Origin: Nocardia carnea
GTDB lineage: Bacteria > Actinomycetota > Actinomycetes > Mycobacteriales > Mycobacteriaceae
Assembly: GCF_029869215.1 (NCBI RefSeq)
Contig: NZ_JARWPM010000394.1
Location: 1-34,052 of the forward strand
Length of the DNA: 34,052 bases
Direction of reading: 5' to 3'
In this document: in pieces, positions 23,297-31,020 of the stretch
Position numbering within the stretch: the stretch's first letter is position 1
How the letters are laid out: every line of letters starts with the position of its first letter
Notes under the pieces: generated by a model
What the model saw: only the letters and a program-made list of their open reading frames with translations
What the model was told of the DNA's origin: nothing
The model's database searches: none
Made by a program: the position numbers and the translations under genes

Positions 23297-24102
23297 CTGT
23301 CCGGGAGCAGTGCCCGGGCCAGGACGCCCGGGTCGATGTGATGGCCTTGTCCCGACAGCGTTTTCCGTGTCGCGGCCGCGAGTGCACCGGTGAGCCGGTT
23401 CGCGGCGTCGAGGATGTAGTCGGCGCTGGTGGTGCCGGTGATCACCGTGGTCGGGACAGTGATCGCGGCGTAGCGGCCCACGTCGGGGTCCAGGCCGGCC
23501 AGCACCCGCAACGTCGCCGCCAGGGTGGGGGCCTGGGCGACCTTGTGCCACCACAACGGATCAGCACGCAGCGCGGCCAGCTCGGCCGGGGAGAATCCGC
23601 CGGATACTGCGGAGGCGTCCAGGATCAGGCGCTCGTAGTCCCCGCCCGCGATCACTGCATCCACCGCCGCGAGGTCCGGGATCGGGTAGGTGACCGGCAA
23701 CGGTGGCTCATAGACCGCCAGCCGCCGCACCTGATCCGGTGCGCGCAGCGCGGTTTCCAGGGCCAGGACCGCGCCGTAGGAGTAACCGAACAACACCTCG
23801 ACCGGGCCGACCGCGTCGATCACCGCGGTGAGGTCGGCGACCTCGTGCGCGATATCCGGCGGCGACTGCGGGGCTCCGGAGGTGCCGTGACCACGGCAAT
23901 TCACCGCGACCACTGTGTAGTGCTCGGCGAGGTGGCCCGCCAGCCCCAGCATGCTCACCGCGCTGCCCAGGCCACCGTGCACCGCCACCAGAACCGGCCC
24001 GGCACCGAGGGTCAGATAGGTGATCGGAGTGCCATCGGCCGACAACACCCGGCCACCGCGGACCAACCCCTGCGCGACCGTGTCCACCGAGGCGCTGGTC
24101 AC
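23293..24102 (-). CDS. Alpha/beta hydrolase coupled to arsO
   Basis: 269 aa from GTG 24102, which overlaps the arsO stop as GTGA; the longer open frame is a shadow of arsO. Seen: ITYLTLGAGPVLVAVHGGLGSAVSM (oxyanion region HGG), VVAVNCRGHGTSGAP, LFGYSYGAVLALETAL with nucleophile GYSYG, a likely acid in the loop near ITGTTSADYI, and a terminal catalytic GQGHHIDP. Complete triad, no signal peptide, so a cytoplasmic esterase, lactonase or epoxide-type hydrolase. Last gene of the arsI-MFS-arsO group and converging on the MIP remnant. A hydrolase in this position is not part of the well-known ars gene set; its substrate is not known. Confidence 0.88.
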   Translation of the reverse strand: MTSASVDTVAQGLVRGGRVLSADGTPITYLTLGAGPVLVAVHGGLGSAVSMLGLAGHLAEHYTVVAVNCRGHGTSGAPQSPPDIAHEVADLTAVIDAVGPVEVLFGYSYGAVLALETALRAPDQVRRLAVYEPPLPVTYPIPDLAAVDAVIAGGDYERLILDASAVSGGFSPAELAALRADPLWWHKVAQAPTLAATLRVLAGLDPDVGRYAAITVPTTVITGTTSADYILDAANRLTGALAAATRKTLSGQGHHIDPGVLARALLPDS

Positions 24103-25181
24103 CGCGCGTGCGCCCGCTGCTGCGCCGTCACCGGCCGCAGCCGCCGCACCAGATAGGCCGCATCCCGGCCGACCCCGCGCAGCGAGTTCGACGACGGAGT
24201 CCGCTGCCACTCCAACCCCAGAAACCCCAGCCCCGGGTGAGTCGTGGACAGCCCGAACCGCTGCCGCGGCACCCCGGCCTCGGTCACCGCCCCGGTGCCA
24301 GTGAGATACGACAGGTGCGGGCGGTAGCCGGTGGCGAAAATGACCGCATCCACCAGGGTGCGGGTACCGTCCGGCCACACCACACCCTCCGGTGTGAACG
24401 CGGTGAACACCTCCCGCCGCTCCGGTCGCCCGCCGGCCAGCGCGGCGCGGTAGCGGCCGTCATCGAGAACCGGCTGCGTCGGCGCCTGTTTCACGATCTG
24501 GCCCAGCGGGGCGGCATCGAACCCGGTGACGGTGAACCAGAAATGCACATCCCGGCCCAGAGGCCGCTGCGGCACGAATTTCACCGGCGCCCTACTGGCC
24601 AGCACCACCCGCGCCCGCTCGGCGAGTTCGGCGGCGATCTGCACCGCGGAGTTCCCCGCACCCACCACGATCACCTGCTGGTCGGCGAACTCGCCGGGGT
24701 GGCGGTATTCGCTCGCGTGCAGGACCCGGCCTCCGAACTCGTCCCGGCCGGGCACGGCGGGCAGAAACGGGGAACCGAACGACCCGGTCGCCGCGATCAC
24801 CCGCGGCGCGGTGAACACCGCACCCGATCCGGTGGTGACCGCGAAATCCTCACCGCTGGTGGCGGCGACGGACTCGACAGCAGTGCTGGTGTGGATCTCG
24901 GCGTCCAGGGCCGCGGCGTAGGAGCGCAGATAGTCGATCACTTCATCGCGGTGCGGGTACCGGTCCGGATCCCCCGGGAACGCCCGGCCGGGTAGGGCGC
25001 TGTAGCGGGCCGGGGAGAACAGGGTCAGGCTGTTGTAATAGCGCGGCCACGACCCGGTCGCCTCCGGCGAGGCTTCCAGGACCGCGGTGTTCAGGCCGCG
25101 AGCGGTGAGGTGGTGGGCGGCGGCGAGGCCGGATTGACCGCCGCCGATGACCACCGCGTCATAGTCGTATTCGCTTGTCAC
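24099..25181 (-). CDS. arsO: Flavin-dependent monooxygenase, ArsO-like
   Basis: 360 aa from GTG 25181 (GTGA overlap with the MFS gene). A larger 742-residue open frame runs through the MFS gene, but only this part codes. Seen: FAD-binding DAVVIGGGQSGLAAAHHL near the start, GSWPRYYNSLTLFSPARYSALPG, NADPH-binding QVIVVGAGNSAVQIAAELAE, and ATGYRPHLSYL. This is the FMO-like 'ArsO' group commonly found in actinobacterial and pseudomonad ars operons. The reaction is not established; oxidation of trivalent arsenicals is the usual suggestion. Placed between the MFS transporter and an alpha/beta hydrolase with no spacing, suggesting that the three act on one pathway. Confidence 0.88.
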   Translation of the reverse strand: MTSEYDYDAVVIGGGQSGLAAAHHLTARGLNTAVLEASPEATGSWPRYYNSLTLFSPARYSALPGRAFPGDPDRYPHRDEVIDYLRSYAAALDAEIHTSTAVESVAATSGEDFAVTTGSGAVFTAPRVIAATGSFGSPFLPAVPGRDEFGGRVLHASEYRHPGEFADQQVIVVGAGNSAVQIAAELAERARVVLASRAPVKFVPQRPLGRDVHFWFTVTGFDAAPLGQIVKQAPTQPVLDDGRYRAALAGGRPERREVFTAFTPEGVVWPDGTRTLVDAVIFATGYRPHLSYLTGTGAVTEAGVPRQRFGLSTTHPGLGFLGLEWQRTPSSNSLRGVGRDAAYLVRRLRPVTAQQRAHAR

Positions 25182-26407
25182 AACATCTCTTTCTTCGAAA
25201 CACGGACTCTGGTCAGTGGCGCGATCGCCGCGGCGAGGGCAGCGACGGCGCCGAGGATGAGATAGGTGTGGGCGTAGCTGCCCGTCCACGCCGACAGCAC
25301 GGTGCCCGCCCACGGAGCCAGCGCGGACACGATCACCACCGGCGCCGACAACAACCCGTTCAACCGGCCGTAGTGGGTGGCGCCCCACCGGTCGGTGATC
25401 GCGGTGGCCTGGATCAGCGTGAAAATCCCGCGCACCAGCCCTGCGCCGATCGCGACCGCGATCAACACGATCACCGCCGACACCACCCCCAGCAGCGCGG
25501 TCGAGACGGCGAGCGCGGCCAGCACCACGACGGTGCGGGCGGTGACCCCGGTGTAGCGGGCCAGCGGCAGATACCCGATGCGGCCCAAAACCTGCCCGGC
25601 GCCACCGAGCCCGAGCGCGGTCGCCGCCAACCCGGCGCTGAAGCCCTGTTCCTGGAGCAGGGCGACGAGGTTGAAGATGCCGGCGAAGCTCGCGAACGCC
25701 GCCAAGCACATGGTCACCACCAGCGCAGCGAAGCGCGGGCTGCGCGCAATCTGCGAGTGGTCGGCATGCGCAGCCACTGTCGGGGCCGGTGGCTCCGGCC
25801 ATACCGCCCGCAACCCGAACCAATGCGCCGGGATCGTCAGCACCGCCAAGACCGCGGCGAGGACGAGATAGGCGCCGCGCCACGCGACGCTGCTGTCCAG
25901 GGCGGCCGTCAGCGGCGCGAACACCGTGGACGCCAAACCACCGGCCAGAGTGAGGACCATCAGCGCGGTCACACTCTGCGGCCCCCACCAGCGGGTCAAC
26001 GCCGCGAACGCCGGCGGATACAACACCGCCCCCATCGCCACCCCGGCCGCCAGCCAGCCCAGATAGAACACGACCAGGTTCGGGGCGGACGCGATCGCGA
26101 CCAGCGCTACTACCCCGAGTACCGATCCGGCGGTCATCACCCGCCGTGGGCCGGTCCGGTCGATGACCGCGCCGACCGGGATCCCGGTGAGCGCGGTCGC
26201 GAGCTGACCGAGCGAGAACGCCGCGGTGATCACCGGCGCCGACCACCCCGCCTCGCGGGTGATCGACACCGACAACACCGGGAACGCGTAATACAGGATT
26301 CCCCAGCTCGATATCTGGGTCAGGCACAGCACCGCCAGCACCCGGCGGCGCCCCGCCCGCGGCAACACATCCACCGCTGCCGCGGGCGCGGTCTCCACAT
26401 CGGTCAC
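25178..26407 (-). CDS. MFS transporter of the ars cluster
   Basis: 409 aa from GTG 26407; the open frame upstream of it belongs to the end of arsI in another frame. Twelve helices expected. Seen: RRVLAVLCLTQISSWGILYYAFPVLSVSI (TM1), ITAAFSLGQLATALTGIPVGAVIDRTGPRRVM (motif A), LGWLAAGVAMGAVLYPPAFAALTRWWG, and the second half AALVVTMCLAAFASFAGIFNLVALLQEQG ... GAGLVRGIFTLIQATAI. This is the MFS type regularly found beside arsO; it is not obviously ArsJ, which accompanies a glyceraldehyde-phosphate dehydrogenase that is absent here. Probably exports a modified or organic arsenical. Lies 16 bases after arsI. Confidence 0.85.
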   Translation of the reverse strand: MTDVETAPAAAVDVLPRAGRRRVLAVLCLTQISSWGILYYAFPVLSVSITREAGWSAPVITAAFSLGQLATALTGIPVGAVIDRTGPRRVMTAGSVLGVVALVAIASAPNLVVFYLGWLAAGVAMGAVLYPPAFAALTRWWGPQSVTALMVLTLAGGLASTVFAPLTAALDSSVAWRGAYLVLAAVLAVLTIPAHWFGLRAVWPEPPAPTVAAHADHSQIARSPRFAALVVTMCLAAFASFAGIFNLVALLQEQGFSAGLAATALGLGGAGQVLGRIGYLPLARYTGVTARTVVVLAALAVSTALLGVVSAVIVLIAVAIGAGLVRGIFTLIQATAITDRWGATHYGRLNGLLSAPVVIVSALAPWAGTVLSAWTGSYAHTYLILGAVAALAAAIAPLTRVRVSKKEML

Positions 26408-26423
26408 GCCGGAACCCAGGCGT

Positions 26424-26933
26424 CTACCGGGCGGCGGCCGGGGCGCAGCATGCCACGTCCGACTCGACCTCCGCCTCCGATGCGGAATCGCTGGCACCGG
26501 TGCCGCAGCATCCTTGCACCGCCTCCGCGTCCTCCTTGCCGGCGAACCGGGGTTCGGTACCGAAGTGCTCGGTATCGGCCAACACGGTGTAAACCTCCCA
26601 CCGCTCAGCGTTCGGGCCGGTCACCCAGACCTTGTCCTGAGTGGCGAAGCAACAGGTCGTCGCGATCTGCTCCTCGGTGAACAGACCGGCCTCCGACAGA
26701 CGCGCGATCTCGGCATGCACCTTCTCCGAGGACTCCACCTCCACCCCGAGATGGTTCACACTGCCACCCTGACCAGGGTTCTCGATGAGGACCAGCTTCA
26801 GCGGCGGCTGCTCGACCGCGAAGTTCGCATAGCCGGGCTTGCGTTTCGCCGGCGCGACTCCGAACAGGGCCGAGTAGAACTCGACGGCCTGCTCCAGATC
26901 GTCGACATTGAGCGCGAGCTGAACACGTGACAT
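26424..26933 (-). CDS. arsI: ArsI/CadI-like VOC protein (C-As bond lyase family)
   Basis: 169 aa from ATG 26933, chosen because family members begin MSRVQLAL; AGGTGG precedes it, and GTG/ATG codons up to 26945 are alternatives. VOC fold: VDDLEQAVEFYSALFGVAPAKRKPGYANFAV, LKLVLIENPGQGGSVNHLGVEVES, TTCCFATQDKVWVTGP, ERWEVYTVLAD. The metal ligands of ArsI correspond to Gln5, His61 and Glu113, and the substrate-binding cysteine pair is Cys94-Cys95, all present. The tail has two more CC pairs (QGCCGTG, VACCAPAA). ArsI cleaves methyl- or aryl-As(III); the mycobacterial homologue is known as cadmium-induced CadI. Divergent from arsR2, as Rv2641 is from Rv2640c. Confidence 0.93.
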   Translation of the reverse strand: MSRVQLALNVDDLEQAVEFYSALFGVAPAKRKPGYANFAVEQPPLKLVLIENPGQGGSVNHLGVEVESSEKVHAEIARLSEAGLFTEEQIATTCCFATQDKVWVTGPNAERWEVYTVLADTEHFGTEPRFAGKEDAEAVQGCCGTGASDSASEAEVESDVACCAPAAAR

Positions 26934-26994
26934 CATGACCACCACCTGTGTGACATATATCGAATTACTGGCAGCGGTCAGTCTGCCACCTTTT

Positions 26995-27012
26995 CGACAT
27001 AAGTCAATATCG
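26995..27012. promoter_or_regulatory. ArsR operator candidate upstream of arsR2
   Basis: An imperfect palindrome CGACAT-N6-ATATCG in the 95-base arsI/arsR2 divergent gap, sharing GTCAATATCG with the arsR1 upstream region. A further ATATATCG half-site lies at 26955-26962, close to the arsI start. One regulator could thus control both directions. Confidence 0.5.
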
Positions 27013-27028
27013 TGAGTAGGATGGATTC

Positions 27029-27388
27029 ATGCCCAAAGCGCTACCCGTCATCGACATGACCACTCCCCTGTGCTGCCCACCCGTAGCCGCCGGGCCGGTC
27101 GACGACGAAGCCGCCCTGCACGTCGCGCTCCGGCTCAAGGCCCTCGCCGATCCGGTCCGGGTCAAGCTGATGTCGCTGCTGCTGGCGAGCCCGGAGGCGG
27201 GGCGCAACGGTGGCGAACTCGCCGACGCGGTCGGGTTGTCGGAATCCACGGTCAGCCACCATCTCGGCCAGCTCCGCAAGGCCGGGCTGGTGAACTCCGA
27301 ACGCCAGGGCATGAACGTCGTCCACCGCGTCCACCGCGACGCACTCGCCGCACTGTGCGTGGTACTCGACCCGAATTGCTGCCGGTAG
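27029..27388 (+). CDS. arsR: ArsR family regulator, CgArsR/CmtR-like
   Basis: 119 aa. Winged helix: RLKALADPVRVKLMSLLLASPEAGRNGGELADAVGLSESTVSHHLGQLRKAGLVNSERQGMNVVHRV. It lacks the CVCDL site in helix 3. It has an N-terminal Cys15-Cys16 pair (TTPLCCPPV), the position of the As(III) pair in corynebacterial CgArsR, but the third CgArsR ligand near residue 55 is not a cysteine here. Instead there are Cys110 and Cys117-Cys118 at the very C-terminus. The metal site may therefore join the two ends of the protein. Likely represses itself and the divergent arsI operon; Cd(II) or Pb(II) sensing is an alternative. Confidence 0.9.
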   Translation: MPKALPVIDMTTPLCCPPVAAGPVDDEAALHVALRLKALADPVRVKLMSLLLASPEAGRNGGELADAVGLSESTVSHHLGQLRKAGLVNSERQGMNVVHRVHRDALAALCVVLDPNCCR

Positions 27389-27494
27389 CCGGCCGAAAGG
27401 CCCGGCCGCCGGGATCGCACGGGTACCTTCACCGCTGTCCGTGCCGGGATAACAAGTTGCGTGACCGTGGCTGCGGCGGGCACAGTACCGGCTT

Positions 27495-28394
27495 GTGCTG
27501 GGATCCGAGGTCAGGGTGCGTGTATCCGGCGGGGCGTTGTCGGGGGTGGACTTCGGCGGCGCGGGCACCGGCGTACTGCTGGTGCACGGAAGCGGCCACA
27601 ACAGTGCGGCGTGGTCGGAGGTGGCGGCGCAGCTGGTGACGCGGTGCCGTGTGGTGGCGTTCGATCTGCGCGGCCACGGGCAGACCGCGGCCGATTCCCG
27701 GACGGCCGAACAGTACTGGCGTGATCTCGGCGCTGTGGTGGCCGCCCTGGGCTGGGAGCGGCCGGTTCTGGTGGGGCATTCCACCGGCGGGTACGCGATA
27801 GCGGCGGCGACGGCGGCCGGCGTGGTCGATCCGGCGGCGTTGTGCGTGGTGGACGGCCTCGTTCTCGACGATCGCGCGACGGCGGTGCGCGCCGACGCGC
27901 AGTGGCGCGGCCCCGACGCGGCCCGGCAGTTACGCGAGATGTTCCGCTACGGGTGGCGTGCCGCCGAAGGCCCGATGCTCGACTACATCGAGCAGTGCGT
28001 GCGCGAGACCGATACCGATCCGCTCAACGCCGGCGCCCGGCCGGAACTGGTCCGAGAGGTGATGCGCCGCAGCTTCGCGCCCGGCCCGGAGGGAGAGTAT
28101 GTGCGCCGGCCGACCGTAGAAGAGATCGCGCGCACCGCGGCGCCGGACCCCGAGGCGGCCGTGTATCCGAGCGTGGAGGTGTACGAACGGATCGAGTGCC
28201 CCCTCACGATCGTGCTGCCCACGGACGGCTTCTACGCACCCCGCGCCGCCGAGGTCCGCGCGGTGGTCCGGGCCGGGCACGGCCGGCGGCTGATCGAAAT
28301 CGACGGTGGGCACAACCTGCCGATGACCCGGCCCGCCGAGCTCGCCTCGATCATTCTCGACCTGGTGCACCAGGTCCGCACTGCCACCGAATGA
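27495..28394 (+). CDS. Alpha/beta hydrolase
   Basis: 299 aa from GTG 27495. Seen: VLLVHGSGHNSAAWSEVAAQL (oxyanion hole), VVAFDLRGHGQTAAD, VLVGHSTGGYAIAAATAAG with nucleophile GHSTGG, IVLPTDGFYAPRA (acid region), EIDGGHNLPMTRP (catalytic His). Cytoplasmic esterase- or haloperoxidase-like enzyme of unknown substrate. Followed after 21 bases by the virginiamycin B lyase gene, so probably co-transcribed; a role in detoxifying the same class of compounds is conceivable but unproven. Not similar enough by eye to the other hydrolase at 23293 to call a recent duplicate. Confidence 0.9.
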   Translation: MLGSEVRVRVSGGALSGVDFGGAGTGVLLVHGSGHNSAAWSEVAAQLVTRCRVVAFDLRGHGQTAADSRTAEQYWRDLGAVVAALGWERPVLVGHSTGGYAIAAATAAGVVDPAALCVVDGLVLDDRATAVRADAQWRGPDAARQLREMFRYGWRAAEGPMLDYIEQCVRETDTDPLNAGARPELVREVMRRSFAPGPEGEYVRRPTVEEIARTAAPDPEAAVYPSVEVYERIECPLTIVLPTDGFYAPRAAEVRAVVRAGHGRRLIEIDGGHNLPMTRPAELASIILDLVHQVRTATE

Positions 28395-28415
28395 ACCGAA
28401 CCGGAAGGTCCGTCC

Positions 28416-29306
28416 ATGACACAAGAAGCCCAGAGTCGCATCGTCGAGGAGTTGCCGGTGGCCGACGCCGCGGCGGGGCCCTACGGCATCACCGCGGGCG
28501 CCGACGGCGCACTCTGGATCACGCTGGCCCAGAGCGGCGAAATCGCCCGGCTCACCGTCGACGGCGCTCTCGACCGCTACCCGGCCGGCCCCGCCGGATG
28601 CCGGCCGACCGTTATCGCAACGGGCGTGGACGATGCCCTGTGGTTCGCCCGATCCGGCGACGGCCATATCGGGCGGATCACCACCGACGGCGAGGTCACG
28701 GCGTTCGGCCTGCCGTCCGACAGCGGACCGTTCGGGATCTGCGCCGGTCCGGACGGGGCCATGTGGTTCACCGAGATGAACACCGACCGGATCGGCCGGA
28801 TCACGCCCGGCGGACAGATCACCCATGTCGTCCTCCCCGTCCGAGGCGGCTTCCCGTCCATGATCACCTGCGGTCCGGACGGGGCGATGTGGTTCACCCT
28901 CAACCAAGCGAACGCCATCGGCCGGATCGACCTCGACGGCACGATCACCCGGTACCCACTGCCCGATGCGGGCGCACCGGTCGGCATCACATCCGGCCCG
29001 GACGCCCTGTGGTTCGCCGATATCGCCGCCGCCCGGATCGGCCGCCTCGACCCCGGCGGCACGATGACGATGTTCCCGCTGCCCGATCCGGCGGCGAAAC
29101 CACATGCGGTCGTCGCCCCGGCCGCCGGTGACTGCTGGTTCACCGAATGGGGTGCCAACCGCCTCGGACGGATCACCCGGGACGGAAACCTGACCGAATA
29201 CGACCTGCCCACAACGGAATCCGAACCACACGGCCTCACCGTCGGCCCCGACGGCGCGGTGTGGACGGCCCTGGAAATCGGCGCGGTGGCCCGCGTGGCG
29301 CCCTGA
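28416..29306 (+). CDS. vgb: Virginiamycin B lyase (streptogramin B lyase)
   Basis: 296-aa seven-bladed beta-propeller that linearises type B streptogramins by an elimination at the ester bond, needing Mg2+. The blades show as repeated GPYGITAGADGALWIT, GPFGICAGPDGAMWFTE, GFPSMITCGPDGAMWFT and APVGITSGPDALWFA. The catalytic residues of the staphylococcal enzyme (His228, Glu268, His270, Glu284) correspond to His230 (KPHAV), Glu270 and His272 (SEPHGL), and Glu287 (WTALEIG), all kept with near-identical spacing. GGAAGG before ATG 28416. No signal peptide, so an intracellular resistance or related lyase; natural substrate in this organism not known. Confidence 0.92.
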   Translation: MTQEAQSRIVEELPVADAAAGPYGITAGADGALWITLAQSGEIARLTVDGALDRYPAGPAGCRPTVIATGVDDALWFARSGDGHIGRITTDGEVTAFGLPSDSGPFGICAGPDGAMWFTEMNTDRIGRITPGGQITHVVLPVRGGFPSMITCGPDGAMWFTLNQANAIGRIDLDGTITRYPLPDAGAPVGITSGPDALWFADIAAARIGRLDPGGTMTMFPLPDPAAKPHAVVAPAAGDCWFTEWGANRLGRITRDGNLTEYDLPTTESEPHGLTVGPDGAVWTALEIGAVARVAP

Positions 29307-29355
29307 CCCGGTCGACGGCCGAAGCATCTCCCGGCACGCGTGGCGTTTCGACCCA

Positions 29356-29389
29356 CTGGACCCTCTCCGCCCTCGCGGACAGGGTCCAG
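29356..29389 (+). terminator. Hairpin downstream of vgb
   Basis: CTGGACCCT (29356-29364) pairs with AGGGTCCAG (29381-29389); after one C/C mismatch, TCCGC (29366-29370) pairs with GCGGA (29375-29379) around a four-base loop. It lies 50 bases after the vgb stop and 54 before the next start, so it probably ends the vgb transcript. No T-tract follows. Confidence 0.6.
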
Positions 29390-29442
29390 CGCCGCATGAC
29401 TGGCCCTGTACGAGTGGTCCGGCCACCCGGCATGCTCATCGT

Positions 29443-30132
29443 ATGATCCGACGTCTCGCGGCACTGTTCGCCGGTCTCTGGTTGTACGGGTTCTCCATGG
29501 CCGTAATGATCCGCGCCGCAGTGGGTTTGGACCCGTGGGATGTGTTCCATCAGGGTGTGACCCGGCACCTGCCGATGAGCTTCGGGACGGTCACCATCGT
29601 GACCGGCGCCGTCGTGCTACTGGCCTGGATTCCGCTGCGGCAGCGGCCCGGCTTCGGCACCGTGAGCAATGTGGTACTGGTCGGGGTTTCCGTCGATATG
29701 GGGCTGTGGCTGCTCCCGGAGTGGGAGTCGATGCCGGTGCGGCTGGGGGCCATGGTGCTCGCGGTGGTCCTCAACGCGTTCGCCAGTGTTCTGTACATCG
29801 GCGCGGGGCTCGGTCCCGGACCCCGCGACGGGCTGATGACCGGGCTGGTGCGCCGGACCGGTCTGTCCGTCCGCCTGGTACGCACCACGATCGAGGTCTC
29901 GGTACTGGCCACCGGCTGGCTGCTCGGGGGTGGTGTCGGCCTCGGCACGGTGGTCTTCGCGGTGGCCATCGGACCGCTGATCCAGGCGATGATTCCGCTG
30001 GTGAACGGATGGTTGCCGGGATTCGCGACTACCGCACCGGCGCCGGATCGGTCACCGGCCGCGGCGCGGGCGGCCGGTTCGGAACAGGAGCGAACCCGGT
30101 GCGGTGATACCCCCGTCCGCCCTGTTCCGTGA
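29443..30132 (+). CDS. YczE/YyaS/YitT family membrane protein
   Basis: 229 aa, about five to six helices. N-terminus RRLAALFAGLWLYGFSMAVMIRAAVGLDPWDVFHQGV carries the family LDPWDVFHQG motif; FGTVTIVTGAVVLLAWIPLRQRPGFGTVSNVVLVG and IGAGLGPGPRDGLMTGLVRRTGLSVRLVRTTIEV are the other conserved stretches, with the 'GPRDGLM' repeat of the first motif. Tail from residue ~200 is hydrophilic. Transport role not established for the family. ATG 29443 has no visible ribosome site, so translation may be leaderless. Confidence 0.88.
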   Translation: MIRRLAALFAGLWLYGFSMAVMIRAAVGLDPWDVFHQGVTRHLPMSFGTVTIVTGAVVLLAWIPLRQRPGFGTVSNVVLVGVSVDMGLWLLPEWESMPVRLGAMVLAVVLNAFASVLYIGAGLGPGPRDGLMTGLVRRTGLSVRLVRTTIEVSVLATGWLLGGGVGLGTVVFAVAIGPLIQAMIPLVNGWLPGFATTAPAPDRSPAAARAAGSEQERTRCGDTPVRPVP

Positions 30133-30303
30133 GTTGCGGCCGTCCTGCCGAGACGCGTTTCCGTCCGAGCCCGTGGGCCGCGCGGTTCCCGCCGGACCCA
30201 TTCGGATCTTCTGCCGCGTGCCGGACGGGAGTAAACTGATCGTTCGCTGTTCGACCGCGCTGGGTGCTGCGACCGGGGGATCGATACGACCAGGACGTCT
30301 CCA

Positions 30304-31020
30304 ATGCAAACCCGAACCGACGAAATCGCCGACGGCATCTACCGCTTCTCCACCTACGTTCCCGAGGTGGGACCCACCGGATTCACGTTCAACCAATTCT
30401 TCGTCGACGCCGAGGAACCCCTGCTGTTCCACACCGGAATGCGTGCCCTGTTCCCCCTGGTGGCCGCCGCCGTCGCGCGGATCAGGCCGGTCGAGGAGTT
30501 GCGCTGGATCACCTTCGGGCATGTGGAGGCCGACGAATGCGGGGCCATGAACCAGTTCCTCGCCGCCGCCCCGCGGGCCGAGGTCGCACACGGCCGACTG
30601 GGCTGCCTGGTATCGATCGACGATATGGCCGACCGGCCGCCGCGGCGGCTGGCCGACGGTGAGGTGATCGAACTGGGCGACCGCCGGGTCCGGCATCTGG
30701 ACACCCCGCACGCACCCCACAACTGGGAGGCGCGGGTCCTGTACGAGGAAACCACCGGGGTGCTGTTCTGCGGTGACCTGATGACCCAGCTCGGTGACGG
30801 GCCGGCACTCACCGATACCGACCTCGTCGAACCCGCGACGGTCGCCGAGGATGTCTTCCACGCGACCTCGATCGGTCCCGCCGTCCCCGCGGCACTGCGA
30901 CGGCTCGCCGCCCTCCGCCCCACGACCCTGGCAGTGATGCACGGGTCCAGCTACACCGGGGATTGCGAGCAGGCGCTCCATGATCTCGCCACGGTTTATC
31001 AGGAGCGGATGACGCGCTGA
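30304..31020 (+). CDS. MBL-fold metallohydrolase, ODP (flavodiiron-like)
   Basis: 238 aa metallo-beta-lactamase-fold protein. Metal ligands: His73, Glu75, Asp77 in FGHVEADECG, the HxExD form of oxygen-binding diiron proteins (ODP) rather than HxHxDH; the His that follows Asp in flavodiiron proteins is Glu78. Further ligands are expected in HTPHAPHNWEA, LFCGDLMTQLGDG and LAVMHGSSYTG. No flavodoxin domain follows, so it is a stand-alone ODP-like oxygen or redox sensor or enzyme. AGGA nine bases before ATG 30304. Confidence 0.87.
   Translation: MQTRTDEIADGIYRFSTYVPEVGPTGFTFNQFFVDAEEPLLFHTGMRALFPLVAAAVARIRPVEELRWITFGHVEADECGAMNQFLAAAPRAEVAHGRLGCLVSIDDMADRPPRRLADGEVIELGDRRVRHLDTPHAPHNWEARVLYEETTGVLFCGDLMTQLGDGPALTDTDLVEPATVAEDVFHATSIGPAVPAALRRLAALRPTTLAVMHGSSYTGDCEQALHDLATVYQERMTR

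Noticed and set aside
22693..24156. A 487-residue plus-strand frame
   Set aside because: The first ~120 codons are the MIP remnant; the rest is antisense to the alpha/beta hydrolase and arsO and has no protein-like features.
24099..26327. A 742-residue minus-strand frame that could be read as a large fusion protein
   Set aside because: Only the part from GTG 25181 onward (ArsO) has protein-like sequence; the upstream part is Arg/Gly-rich shadow of the MFS gene, which reads properly in another frame.
25178..26407. The ars-cluster MFS protein as ArsJ
   Set aside because: ArsJ works with a glyceraldehyde-3-phosphate dehydrogenase gene, and none is present; the partner here is ArsO.
27389..27408. 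CGGCCG repeats after arsR2 as a terminator
   Set aside because: CGGCCG is self-complementary and common in DNA of this composition; the stem is only six base pairs.
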